Shown: one piece after another, positions 42,209-50,024 of the stretch
How positions within the stretch are numbered: position 1 is the stretch's first letter
Layout: each line of letters opens with the position of its first letter
Assembly: GCF_003583925.1 (NCBI RefSeq)
Contig: NZ_QYCN01000003.1
Coordinates: 138,001 to 202,000, forward strand
From: Hymenobacter rubripertinctus
GTDB taxonomy: Bacteria; Bacteroidota; Bacteroidia; Cytophagales; Hymenobacteraceae
DNA length: 64,000 bases
Direction of reading: 5' to 3'
The notes under the pieces: generated by a model
Database searches by the model: none
What the model was told of the DNA's origin: nothing
The model's input: the letters and a program-made list of their open reading frames with translations, nothing else
Translations under genes and position numbers: made by a program

Positions 42209-42988
42209 ATGCTGATAATCGAAGGCTTAGGCAAACGTTTCGGGGCGCACACGGTACTGCACCACATCGACCTGGAGCTGCGGCCCGGCAGCCTGCACGG
42301 ACTGGTGGGGGCCAACGGGGCGGGCAAAACCACACTGCTGCACTGCCTCTACGGCCTGCACACTGATTATGCGGGTACGGTGCGCGAAACTGGCGGCCGG
42401 CCCATCCGGGAGTGTACCGGCCTGCTGCCCTACGAGCCCTATTTCTATCCCCGCATCACGGGCCGCGAGTACGTGCAGTTCTGTCTCCAGGCCCGGGGCC
42501 GGCCGGTGCCCGACCTGCGCGGCTGGAACGAGCTGCTGGAACTGCCCCTGGATCAGTACGCCGAGCAGTATTCGGCCGGGATGCAGAAGAAGCTGGCGCT
42601 GCTGGCCTTATTGGTGCAGGATTTTCGCTACCTCATCCTCGATGAGCCTTTCAACGGCCTCGACCTGAGTGCCAACCTGCTGCTGATGGAAATGCTGCGC
42701 CGCCTGCGCCGGCAGGGCACCGGCCTCCTGCTCACGTCCCACCTGCTGGGCTCGCTCACGGAGCTCTGCGACGAAATCACGGTGCTGGCCGACGGACGGG
42801 TGCTGCGCCACTACCCCGCCACCGACTTTGCCCGCCTGCCCACCGACTTACTGGGCCACCTCCACGAGCAGAAGCTGAGCCGCCTGGAGCTACTGCTCCC
42901 CCCGCGCCCACCAGCACGAGTAGTCAACGGCAGAAAAATGCGCGTCATTCCGAACGCAGGCGGAGCCGGAGCCGAGGAATTGCGCTAG
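42209..42988 (+). CDS. ABC transporter ATP-binding protein with repeat-derived C-terminus
   Basis: ATPase subunit of 259 residues. Walker A is GANGAGKT (34-41), the signature motif is the degenerate YSAGMQKKLALLALL, Walker B is YLILDEPFNGLD, and the switch histidine is in LLLTSHLLGSL. It resembles the ATPases of two-component export systems. From about residue 245 the reading frame runs into the intergenic palindrome at 42941; residues after that (RVIPNAGGAGAEELR) and the TAG stop are encoded by the repeat. The ancestral stop has apparently been replaced. Confidence 0.9.
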   Translation: MLIIEGLGKRFGAHTVLHHIDLELRPGSLHGLVGANGAGKTTLLHCLYGLHTDYAGTVRETGGRPIRECTGLLPYEPYFYPRITGREYVQFCLQARGRPVPDLRGWNELLELPLDQYAEQYSAGMQKKLALLALLVQDFRYLILDEPFNGLDLSANLLLMEMLRRLRRQGTGLLLTSHLLGSLTELCDEITVLADGRVLRHYPATDFARLPTDLLGHLHEQKLSRLELLLPPRPPARVVNGRKMRVIPNAGGAGAEELR

Positions 42989-43078
42989 CTGACCTTGTGC
43001 CAGCTAGCCCTAACAGAGGGTTTACTAGTGCCCGCGAGATTCCTCGGCTCCGGCTCCGCCTCCGTTCGGAATGACGCG
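42941..43078. repeat. intergenic palindrome with 40-base arms, invading the ABC ATPase gene
   Basis: Arms at 42941-42980 and 43039-43078 match at 39 of 40 positions (CGCGTCATTCCGAACG tips, GGAGCCGGAGCCGAGGAAT inner part). It lies between convergent genes and overlaps the last 48 bases of the ATPase gene. Best-preserved palindrome in the window. Confidence 0.92.
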
Positions 43079-43086
43079 TTTATTGT

Positions 43087-43809
43087 TTACAGGGCCAGGT
43101 AGAATGGTCCCAGCCGCTCCCGAAACCAGGCGGAGTAGGCGTCGGAGTCGGATGCGTAAAGGGAGTGGGCAGTTTCGGTTACCGGCCCGCCGGCCCGCCC
43201 GAAAGCCGTAATGTGGCGCAGAGGCTTGCTGGTGGCGCGGTGATGCAGCACGAGCCGGGTGAGCGGGAACAGGCCCGCGCGGGCCGCTTCTTGCTCAAAC
43301 TCCCGCATTTCGGGGGGCGGCAGCAGCACGGTGAGGCGGCCGGCATTCGTCAGCAAATCGGCCGCGAACCGGGCCAGCTCCGCGAAGCTGAGCGTGTCGG
43401 GGGCCGCGTGGCGGGCCTGGGTGCGCCGGGCATCGGGGGAGCGGAGGGCGTTCCGGAAAAAGGGCGGGTTGCAGAGAATATGGTCGAAGGGCCGGGGCGC
43501 GGTAGCGGCCAGCGCCGCCAGCGCGCCGGCGTGCAGCGTGAGCCGGCCGGCCCAGGGGCTAGCCCCGAAGTTGGCCGCCGCCTGGGCGGCCGCAGCTTCA
43601 TCCAGCTCCACGGCCTCGATGCGGGCTGCGGGGTTGCGCTGGGCCGCCATCAAAGCCAGCAGCCCGGTACCGGCCCCGATGTCGAGGATTCGGTCCGCGT
43701 CTTCCACCGCCGCCAGTGCACCCAGCACGCAGGCATCGGTGCACACCTTCATGGCGCACCCGGCCTGCTCAATGCGAAACTGCTTGAACTGGAAGTAGGA
43801 GTTAGCCAA
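43087..43809 (-). CDS. trmN6: tRNA1(Val) adenine(37)-N6-methyltransferase
   Basis: SAM-dependent enzyme of 240 residues (YfiC/TrmN6 family) that methylates adenine 37 of tRNA-Val. FQFKQFRIEQAGCAMKVCTD is the family opening, ILDIGAGTGLLALMAAQR is motif I, and NPPFF (114-118) is the N6-adenine catalytic motif. The C-terminal substrate part is HHRATSKPLRHI. Starts inside the last eight bases of the upstream acyltransferase gene on the same strand, so the two are probably translated from one message. Confidence 0.93.
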   Translation of the reverse strand: MANSYFQFKQFRIEQAGCAMKVCTDACVLGALAAVEDADRILDIGAGTGLLALMAAQRNPAARIEAVELDEAAAAQAAANFGASPWAGRLTLHAGALAALAATAPRPFDHILCNPPFFRNALRSPDARRTQARHAAPDTLSFAELARFAADLLTNAGRLTVLLPPPEMREFEQEAARAGLFPLTRLVLHHRATSKPLRHITAFGRAGGPVTETAHSLYASDSDAYSAWFRERLGPFYLAL

Positions 43810-44905
43810 GAGACGGTTGAGAAGAACGAATCAGCTTGTTAAGAGGCTCCTCTACGAGCTTATAGAGGGCAATAGAGAGGATAACTAATACAATAAATAT
43901 AAGTAATGACCCGGTTAATGTCTCCTCATCAAAATAAGGACTGAACAGGCCGTGGATATGGCCCATATGTATCAGATAAAATGCGTAGGAGCTGCGGCCC
44001 AGCAAGGAGAAAAGCTGGGAATTTAAGACGGTTGAAAATAATGTTTTCTCCCGTATCAAACCGATGATTACTAGCGAGATGAAAATAGGTAGATAAATAT
44101 TGTTTACAAGCATTCCTAGGGGATGGTGAGTGCCGAATGATTCCCCGTATATGTATTTTATTCTGAATAGAAAATATATTCCGAGGCTAAAAAAGGCAAC
44201 TCCGATGTATGTAAACCAGGCAATTCGGGTGCTTGGAGGTATTTTCTTTAGCAGAATTGCCGCGCCAATGCCCATGAAGAATTCGGTAAATCTGCCGAAA
44301 AAGGTATAGGAAACCAATAGCTGGATGTTTTCAAAAAACGGAATACCTAGGCGTTGGCACAAATGCATGATCAGAAGGCCAATAGCCGGCAAAGCAATGA
44401 GGAAAAAAAACCAGACAGCTATCCGGGCTCTGGAGGCATACTTTAATGCGGCAAAAAAGAAGAGGGCAAACAGATAGAAGCATTCTTCGACGGTAAGTGA
44501 CCAGCTTTGTTGAATGCCCGTGCCCAAATACTGCCACGAAAATCCCTTGAGAAAGCTGATATTCAAAAAATATTCATAAAACACTTTTGAACTGGTATCT
44601 GATGATAAGTAATAAATGTATATGCAAGTTGTTATGATAAAATATAGGGGATATACGCGCGCAAATCTGTTTATTAGGTATTTTTTGACATAGGTGAAAC
44701 GCAGGTTAGCAGTATCTAAATAGCGAGTTGCAATCAGAAAGCCGCTGAGCGTGAAAAATATAGTTACTCCCACGTGCAGTTCTTTGCATATATCTTCCAG
44801 TAATATGCTATTGAATAATAGCATACCAGGATTATAGTGGTGCAGGTATACCATAAAAGCTGCAATGGCCCGCAAGCCCGTAAGGGCACCATAGTAAGAT
44901 TTCAT
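43802..44905 (-). CDS. acyltransferase family 3 (OafA/YrhL-like) membrane protein
   Basis: Membrane acyltransferase of 367 residues with about ten helices. LTGLRAIAAFMVYLHHYNPG (8-27) carries the family RxxA and histidine motif, IFFTLSGFLIATRY is the second, and QSWSLTVEECFYLFALFF is the third. Members O-acetylate surface sugars. The DNA is far more AT-rich than its neighbours and uses A/T-ending codons, so recent transfer is likely. It begins 26 bases after the rnhA stop and overlaps trmN6 by eight bases, so it was inserted seamlessly into a housekeeping context. Confidence 0.88.
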   Translation of the reverse strand: MKSYYGALTGLRAIAAFMVYLHHYNPGMLLFNSILLEDICKELHVGVTIFFTLSGFLIATRYLDTANLRFTYVKKYLINRFARVYPLYFIITTCIYIYYLSSDTSSKVFYEYFLNISFLKGFSWQYLGTGIQQSWSLTVEECFYLFALFFFAALKYASRARIAVWFFFLIALPAIGLLIMHLCQRLGIPFFENIQLLVSYTFFGRFTEFFMGIGAAILLKKIPPSTRIAWFTYIGVAFFSLGIYFLFRIKYIYGESFGTHHPLGMLVNNIYLPIFISLVIIGLIREKTLFSTVLNSQLFSLLGRSSYAFYLIHMGHIHGLFSPYFDEETLTGSLLIFIVLVILSIALYKLVEEPLNKLIRSSQPSLG

Positions 44906-44930
44906 CAGGATGTAATAGGAAATAATGAAA

Positions 44931-45404
44931 TTATTTCTTCGGCTGTTTGGTCTCAAGTAGCTCGTACCCCTCATCGATGAGCAACGGGCCGCGGGTGGCG
45001 CTGAATACGGCCAGCTGGTCGCACCGCTCGTTTTCGGGGTGGCCGTTGTGGCCGCGCACCCAGCGGAACTGCACCGTGCGCTGCTGGTACACCCTGATGA
45101 AGCGTCGCCACAGGTCCTCGTTGGCCTTCTTGCCGAAATCGGCCTTCTTGGCCCAGCCAAACACCCACTTCTTCTCCACCGAGTCCACCACGTAGCGCGA
45201 GTCGGTGACGACGGTAATGGGCAGCTCGGGGCGGTTGACGGATTCCAGACCCACAATCACGGCCAGCAGCTCCATGCGGTTGTTGGTGGTGAGGCGGAAA
45301 CCCTGGGTCAGCTCTTTCTCGTGGGGGCCGAAGCGCAGCAGCGCCCCGTAGCCGCCCGGCCCGGGGTTGCCCCGCGAAGAGCCGTCGGTGAACAGGTAAA
45401 TCAA
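44931..45404 (-). CDS. rnhA: ribonuclease HI
   Basis: RNase H1 of 157 residues that removes RNA from RNA-DNA hybrids. The catalytic acids are D7 (FTDGSSRGNPGPGGYG), E45 (NNRMELLAVI), D68 (VVTDSRYV) and a terminal Asp in NERCDQLAV. VRGHNGHPENERCD is the handle histidine motif. No N-terminal hybrid-binding domain is present. A TACCTTGC-type box lies about 95 bases upstream at 45498-45505. Confidence 0.95.
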   Translation of the reverse strand: MIYLFTDGSSRGNPGPGGYGALLRFGPHEKELTQGFRLTTNNRMELLAVIVGLESVNRPELPITVVTDSRYVVDSVEKKWVFGWAKKADFGKKANEDLWRRFIRVYQQRTVQFRWVRGHNGHPENERCDQLAVFSATRGPLLIDEGYELLETKQPKK

Positions 45405-45656
45405 ATTTTTGAGCGGTTAATTTAGTTGCTGCCGGCTGTTGGCTTTCATGCGTAAAGAAAGCCCGTGTGCTGCCAGCAGCAGGCAGGAAAGAAGGCTGCA
45501 AGGTACGGCCGCTATTGGTCGGATGCACAGTGGAAACGAAACCCCGCGGCGGTTTTCTCCGCTCTTCCCCGGGAAGGCCGCCGCGGCCGCGCCAGAAACA
45601 ATTGGAGCGTCAGCGCGGCGCTGTCAGCTAAGCGGGGGCGGCGGCCAGCCCAAAAA

Positions 45657-47441
45657 TCAGTCCCCGCTGTCTTTGAGGAGCTGGCGGCGGTAGTTGGCCA
45701 GGATGGTGGATTTGAGCAGAAAGCCCAAGTAGCGGTCTTCCAGATCGAGGACGGGCAGGGCCCAGGCCCCCAGCTGCTCCATGCAGCGCAGCGTGTCGAG
45801 CAGCGTGTCGTCGGGGCGCACGATGGCCAGGGGCTCGGCCATCAGGTCGCGGACGCGGGTGGTGGTGTAGTGCTCGTCGTCGAAGAGGGCGTCGCGCACC
45901 GTGTCCAGGCTCACGATGCCGTGCAGGTAGCCCTTGGCATCGACCACCGGAAACAGGTTGCGGGAAGCGTGGCGGAAGGTGTTCACCAGCTCGCCCAGGG
46001 TGTCGTCGGGGCCAACGGGCAGAAAATCGGTCTGGAGCAGGGTGCGCACATCAAGGCGGGCCAGCAGGCTCCGGTCGCGGTCGTGGTTGATGTACACGCC
46101 CTTCTGCACCAGCTTGCGCGTGTACACCGAGTAGGGCTCGAAGTAGCGCGTAATCAGGTAGGAGCCCGACGTGACCACCATCAGGGGCACGAACAAGGCG
46201 TAGCCGCCCGTAATTTCGGCAATCAAAAAAATGCCCGTGAGCGGGGCGTGCACCACCCCGGCCAGGGTGCCGGCCATGCCCAGCACGATAAAGTGCACTT
46301 CGGAAATGGGGTAGAGGCCGCTCAGGTTGATGAGGCGGGCGAAGATAAAGCCGCACAGCGCCCCCGCAAACAGGGAGGAGCCGAACATGCCCCCGTTGCC
46401 GCCCGAGCCGATGGTGATGGTGGTGGCCACCACCTTGAGCAGCATACTGCCCCCGGCCACTACCAGCACCAGCCAGGCACTCTGGTCGCTGAACACGTCG
46501 AAGAGCGAGCCGCTGGTGAGCTGCTCGGAGTGGCCGCCCAGCAGCAGCTGCACAATGTTGTAGCCCTCGCCATAAAGCGGCGGAAACAGGAACACCAGGC
46601 CGCCCAGGGCCAGCCCGCCCAGCACTACCTTGCGGAAGGAGCCGGTGAGGTGGGCGAAATACTGATCGGCCCAGAAGTACACCCGGATCATGTACACCGA
46701 GAGCAGGGCCGTGAACACGGCCAGCATCAGGTAGAGCGGCACGGCATCGACGGGCCAGCTGGTGGTGATGAGCACGAAGGGCTGGCCCGCGTACAGGGCT
46801 TTGGATACCACGGTGGCCGTGGCCGAGGAAATGAGCAGGGGCACGAAAAACGCGGCCGACAGCTCCGAGAGAATAACTTCGACGGCGAACAGCACCCCCG
46901 CAATGGGGGAGTTGAAGATGGCCGCAATGCCGGCCGCCGCCCCGCAGCCCGTGAGCAGGCGCCGCTCCCGCCGCCCGATGCGCAGCACCCGGGCCGTGTT
47001 GGAGCCAATGGCCGAGCCCGTGACCGAAATGGGGGCCTCCAGACCCGCCGAGCCGCCGAACGTGACCGTGAGAAACGACGAAACCAGCTGGGAAAACAGC
47101 TTGCTGCGCGGCACAATGCTGCCCTGGCGGGCGATGTTGTAAATGATGGGGCCGATGCCCCGCCCCAGGTTGCCGGCCAGGAAATAGCGCGTAAACAGCA
47201 CCGTGAGGGCAATGCCGATGATGGGGTAGAAGGAGCTGGTGAACACCTGGTACTGGGTCGGCACCCAGGCGTTGAGCAGGTGCTGGGAGTCGTGGACTAG
47301 GGTTTTGAGCAGCACCGCCGCCAGGCCCGCCAGCACGCCCACCAGCACGCTCACCAGAATCAGGTACACCCGGTCGCTGAGGTGACGCACGCGCCATAAG
47401 AGCAGCGGCAGCAGCAGCCGGTGGATGGTATTTTGAGGCAT
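45657..47441 (-). CDS. ClC-family chloride channel/transporter with CBS domains
   Basis: Protein of 594 residues: ClC core of about 430 residues then two CBS domains (about 465-585). The selectivity motifs are variants: GSAGLEAPI in place of GxGREGP, keeping the gating Glu, and GSGGNGGMFGSSLFAGA in place of GKxGGGIFxP; FNSPIAGVLFAVE is the N-helix region. The CBS pair (LGELVNTFRHASRNLFPVVD, DTLLDTLRCMEQLGAWALPV) likely senses nucleotides. Whether it is a channel or a proton exchanger is not decided by the sequence alone. Confidence 0.9.
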   Translation of the reverse strand: MPQNTIHRLLLPLLLWRVRHLSDRVYLILVSVLVGVLAGLAAVLLKTLVHDSQHLLNAWVPTQYQVFTSSFYPIIGIALTVLFTRYFLAGNLGRGIGPIIYNIARQGSIVPRSKLFSQLVSSFLTVTFGGSAGLEAPISVTGSAIGSNTARVLRIGRRERRLLTGCGAAAGIAAIFNSPIAGVLFAVEVILSELSAAFFVPLLISSATATVVSKALYAGQPFVLITTSWPVDAVPLYLMLAVFTALLSVYMIRVYFWADQYFAHLTGSFRKVVLGGLALGGLVFLFPPLYGEGYNIVQLLLGGHSEQLTSGSLFDVFSDQSAWLVLVVAGGSMLLKVVATTITIGSGGNGGMFGSSLFAGALCGFIFARLINLSGLYPISEVHFIVLGMAGTLAGVVHAPLTGIFLIAEITGGYALFVPLMVVTSGSYLITRYFEPYSVYTRKLVQKGVYINHDRDRSLLARLDVRTLLQTDFLPVGPDDTLGELVNTFRHASRNLFPVVDAKGYLHGIVSLDTVRDALFDDEHYTTTRVRDLMAEPLAIVRPDDTLLDTLRCMEQLGAWALPVLDLEDRYLGFLLKSTILANYRRQLLKDSGD

Positions 47442-47556
47442 AGGCGCGCGGTGGAGGGACAGCAGCCCGGCAATGAAGCCGCAACCTAACGAAAAGCGCG
47501 GTCGGATGACAGTGGTTGGTGATTGGTGGTTGGCAAAAGCCCTGTCATCCGACGCG

Positions 47557-48381
47557 CTACCCCACCAGAGCCGGCACGCCCAGGCCGGCGCCGAGCAGCT
47601 CCTGCTTCACCTGCTGCATGAGCCGGCTCTTGAACTGAAGCACGCCCCGGCGGTAATCCTCGGCGTCGCCCCAGAAATAGACCCGCAGGTCGGCGGTGGT
47701 GGCGGTGGCTTTTTCCAGGTTCACGTAGGGCGTGCGCAGGCCTTGCTGCACCTCGGGCACCGTGCTCAGATAGCGCAGGATGATACTGGTGGCCAGGTCC
47801 GGGGTCGTATCGGGGCCGACTTCCACGGTCAGCAGGAAATCCATGCGCAGGTCGCCGTCGCGGGTGAAGTTGATGAGTGGCTCCTTGAGCACCATGGAAT
47901 TGGGCAGGAAGATGTGCTTGCCGTCGAAGGTGCGCATGAGGGTGGTGCGCAGGTTCAGGGCCACCACGTGGCCCACCAAGTCCTTGATCTGAACCGTGTC
48001 ATCAATGTGAAACGGCCGGTTGAAGGCCAGCATCACGCCGGCCAGGAAGTTCTCGGCAATATCCTTGAAGGCGAAGCCCACAATAAAGGCCGATACGCCC
48101 GCCGCGCCCACCAGGCTGCCCACGATGCCCGAAAAGCCCAGCACGTTCAGGGCCACCAGCAGCGCAATCAGGCCCAGCACCCACTGGCTGATGCGAGTCA
48201 GGAAATCGGCCAGCAGCGGGTCGGCGGAGCGGCGGTGCAGGCGGCGGCCCAGCAGGCGGCTGAGGTGGTTGGCAATGCCCAGCCCCACGGCCAGCAGCAC
48301 CAGGGCCAGCACCAGTTTGGGCAACACAAACAGCAACTGCTGCCAGTAAGCAGTCAGCACGCGGTGTAAATCGGCAATCAT
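47557..48381 (-). CDS. small-conductance mechanosensitive channel (MscS family)
   Basis: Channel subunit of 274 residues with three membrane helices. The pore helix is VGAAGVSAFIVGFAFKDIAENFLAG, matching the Gly/Ala-rich TM3 of MscS, followed by the beta domain GHVVALNLRTTLMRTFDGKH then IFLPNSMVLKEPLINF, the signature of the vestibule. Releases solutes on osmotic down-shock. TACCTTTA at 48395-48402 lies 13 bases before the ATG. Confidence 0.93.
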   Translation of the reverse strand: MIADLHRVLTAYWQQLLFVLPKLVLALVLLAVGLGIANHLSRLLGRRLHRRSADPLLADFLTRISQWVLGLIALLVALNVLGFSGIVGSLVGAAGVSAFIVGFAFKDIAENFLAGVMLAFNRPFHIDDTVQIKDLVGHVVALNLRTTLMRTFDGKHIFLPNSMVLKEPLINFTRDGDLRMDFLLTVEVGPDTTPDLATSIILRYLSTVPEVQQGLRTPYVNLEKATATTADLRVYFWGDAEDYRRGVLQFKSRLMQQVKQELLGAGLGVPALVG

Positions 48382-48542
48382 GGAGGGCAGTAGTTAAAGG
48401 TAAGGCGGAGTCTGCGGCGTTTTTCCGCCCGCAACCGCGCCGGGCCAGGTCAGGCCCAGGGGCCAACGCAAAGCCCCGTCGGCGAACTGCCAGCGGGGCC
48501 AGAAGGAGGGCTATACGCGAAACCAGACGCCTGGGGTTGGGT

Positions 48543-48935
48543 TCAGGTCCTGGCCGGGCGGTTCAGCCAGCGCCAGAAAAGCAGGCCGCCCAGGGCGTAG
48601 GCCCCCACGTCGAGCCAGTCGGCGGTGGCGCGGGCATCGAAACGGGGCAGCAGGCCTTCGAACCAAACGGCAACGACTAGCCAGGCGCTGAAAATCCAGG
48701 AAGCCGGCAGCACGAAGGCCGGCTGGCGGAAGTAGAGCCGCCGCAGCGCCCACAATGCCAGCGTGAGCAGCAGGGGCAGGGTCAGCAGGTCGGTCAGGTG
48801 GTGGCGCACCAGCTCCGGCAGCGGCGGCCAGTGCACGGACCGTGCCCCCGCGTGCCGGTACAGCGCCAGCCCCCCGTAGGTGGCCGCGCCGAGCAGGAAA
48901 AGCGGGTGGCGCAGCTCGGCCGGCAAACGCCTCAT
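48543..48935 (-). CDS. small membrane protein of unknown function
   Basis: Protein of 130 residues with about four hydrophobic helices and a basic start MRRLPAELRHPLFLLG. No family recognised. Its ATG at 48935 overlaps the stop of the zinc-ribbon gene (ATGA), so the two are translationally coupled; a longer upstream frame is a shadow of that gene. Confidence 0.65.
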   Translation of the reverse strand: MRRLPAELRHPLFLLGAATYGGLALYRHAGARSVHWPPLPELVRHHLTDLLTLPLLLTLALWALRRLYFRQPAFVLPASWIFSAWLVVAVWFEGLLPRFDARATADWLDVGAYALGGLLFWRWLNRPART

Positions 48936-49249
48936 GCGGCCACCACCGTCACGAGCCAGACCAGAAAGGCTATGATGGCGGCAAACGCCAGCTGCCCACC
49001 CCGGATGAGGTGCTTGAAAAACCGCGTTGCCGGGCCGTCGTCGGGCTTTATTTCGATGAGTAGCACGGGGGCCAGGGGCGCATCGGCCTGCTGCTGGCGC
49101 TGCTGGTCGCTGGCGGCCCGGCGGACTTCCAGCACCTGCCCGCAGTGTTGGCACCGGTCGGTGGGGCGCTGCTCCCACTCGGTCCAGAGGCCGCAGTGCG
49201 GGCACTTTTTAGTGGCGGCGAAGGGGGTGTCGGAATCAGGCATGGGCAT
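48932..49249 (-). CDS. zinc-ribbon membrane protein
   Basis: Protein of 105 residues: an N-terminal zinc ribbon with C16-x2-C19 and C33-x2-C36 (KCPHCG, DRCQHCG), a Q-rich linker, and one C-terminal membrane helix (LAFAAIIAFLVWLVTVV). Tail-anchored in design. Its partner downstream is the four-helix membrane protein, with which it shares an ATGA overlap, suggesting a two-subunit membrane complex of unknown role. Confidence 0.7.
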   Translation of the reverse strand: MPMPDSDTPFAATKKCPHCGLWTEWEQRPTDRCQHCGQVLEVRRAASDQQRQQQADAPLAPVLLIEIKPDDGPATRFFKHLIRGGQLAFAAIIAFLVWLVTVVAA

Positions 49250-49260
49250 GTAATGTGAAA

Positions 49261-49433
49261 AATGTGATGGAATATGGTGGGATGTGAAGGAACGTCATGC
49301 TGAGCGAAGGCGGAGCCGGAGTCGAAGCATCTCTACCGCTTCGTTGTAACGCTATTGACTAGTCAGAGGTAGAGATGCTTCGACTGCGCTCAGCATGACG
49401 TTTCTTCACATTCCTCACATTCCACCATAGTTC
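49261..49433. repeat. intergenic palindrome, GTCATGCTGAGCG variant
   Basis: Inner arms GAACGTCATGCTGAGCG / CGCTCAGCATGACGTTTC with AGCATCTCTACC / GGTAGAGATGCT inside. Outer TGTGATGG/TGTGAAGG words pair with TTCACATTCCTCACATT, so the structure is longer than others. Between the zinc-ribbon and deaminase genes. Confidence 0.82.
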
Positions 49434-49447
49434 TCCCATTAGAAAAA

Positions 49448-49882
49448 TTACAGCTCCATAATGTCTTCGTTCCAGAGCTCGGGCTCTTCTTCGATGAAGC
49501 TTTCCATCATGCGCACGCACTCGTCGAGGTCGAGAATTTCGACTTCCACGCCGTGGCTTTCCAGGAAGGCTTTCGACTCGCCGAAGGTGCGGGCCTCACC
49601 CACCACGACTTTCGGGATTTTGAACTGCACGATGGTGCCGGCGCACATAAAGCAGGGCATCAGGGTGGTGTAGAGCACGGTGTCGCGGTAGGTGCGCTGG
49701 CGGCCGGCGTTCATCAGGGCGTCCATTTCGCCGTGCTTGATGGCGTTGCCCTCCTGCACGCGCTTGTTGCGGCCGCGGCTCACGAGCTTGCCGTCGCGCA
49801 CGAGCACCGAGCCGATCGGAATACCGCCTTCCTGGCGGCCCTGGCGCGCCTCATCAATGGCGGCCTGCATGAATTCGTCCAT
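49448..49882 (-). CDS. cytosine deaminase, yeast FCY1-like
   Basis: Zinc deaminase of 144 residues. Ligands are H50 (with shuttle E52) in IKHGEMDAL and C77, C80 in LMPCFMCAGTI. The flow GGIPIGSVLV, YRDTVLYTTLMPC, KIPKVVVGEARTF and the ending FIEEEPELWNEDI follows the yeast cytosine deaminase pattern rather than the TadA or large CodA type. It should convert cytosine to uracil in pyrimidine salvage. Guanine or other base deamination remains possible. Confidence 0.82.
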   Translation of the reverse strand: MDEFMQAAIDEARQGRQEGGIPIGSVLVRDGKLVSRGRNKRVQEGNAIKHGEMDALMNAGRQRTYRDTVLYTTLMPCFMCAGTIVQFKIPKVVVGEARTFGESKAFLESHGVEVEILDLDECVRMMESFIEEEPELWNEDIMEL

Positions 49883-49927
49883 AGTATTCGGGGGGGAAAG
49901 AAGTTGAAAAATTGAGAAGTTAGCAGA

Positions 49928-50020
49928 CCTGTCATTCCGACGAAGGAGGAATCTGGGTCAATCTGCCGGGCAAAGTTGCGAATGATTTACCCCAGATTCC
50001 TCCTTCGTCGGAATGACCGG
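49928..50020. repeat. intergenic palindrome, GGAGGAATCTGGG variant
   Basis: Near-perfect arms CCTGTCATTCCGACGAAGGA and GGAATGACCGG-ended counterpart; inner GGAATCTGGG / CCCCAGATTCC. Ends five bases from the AddB-like stop. Same subfamily as 34092-34177. Confidence 0.88.
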
Positions 50021-50024
50021 TTTA

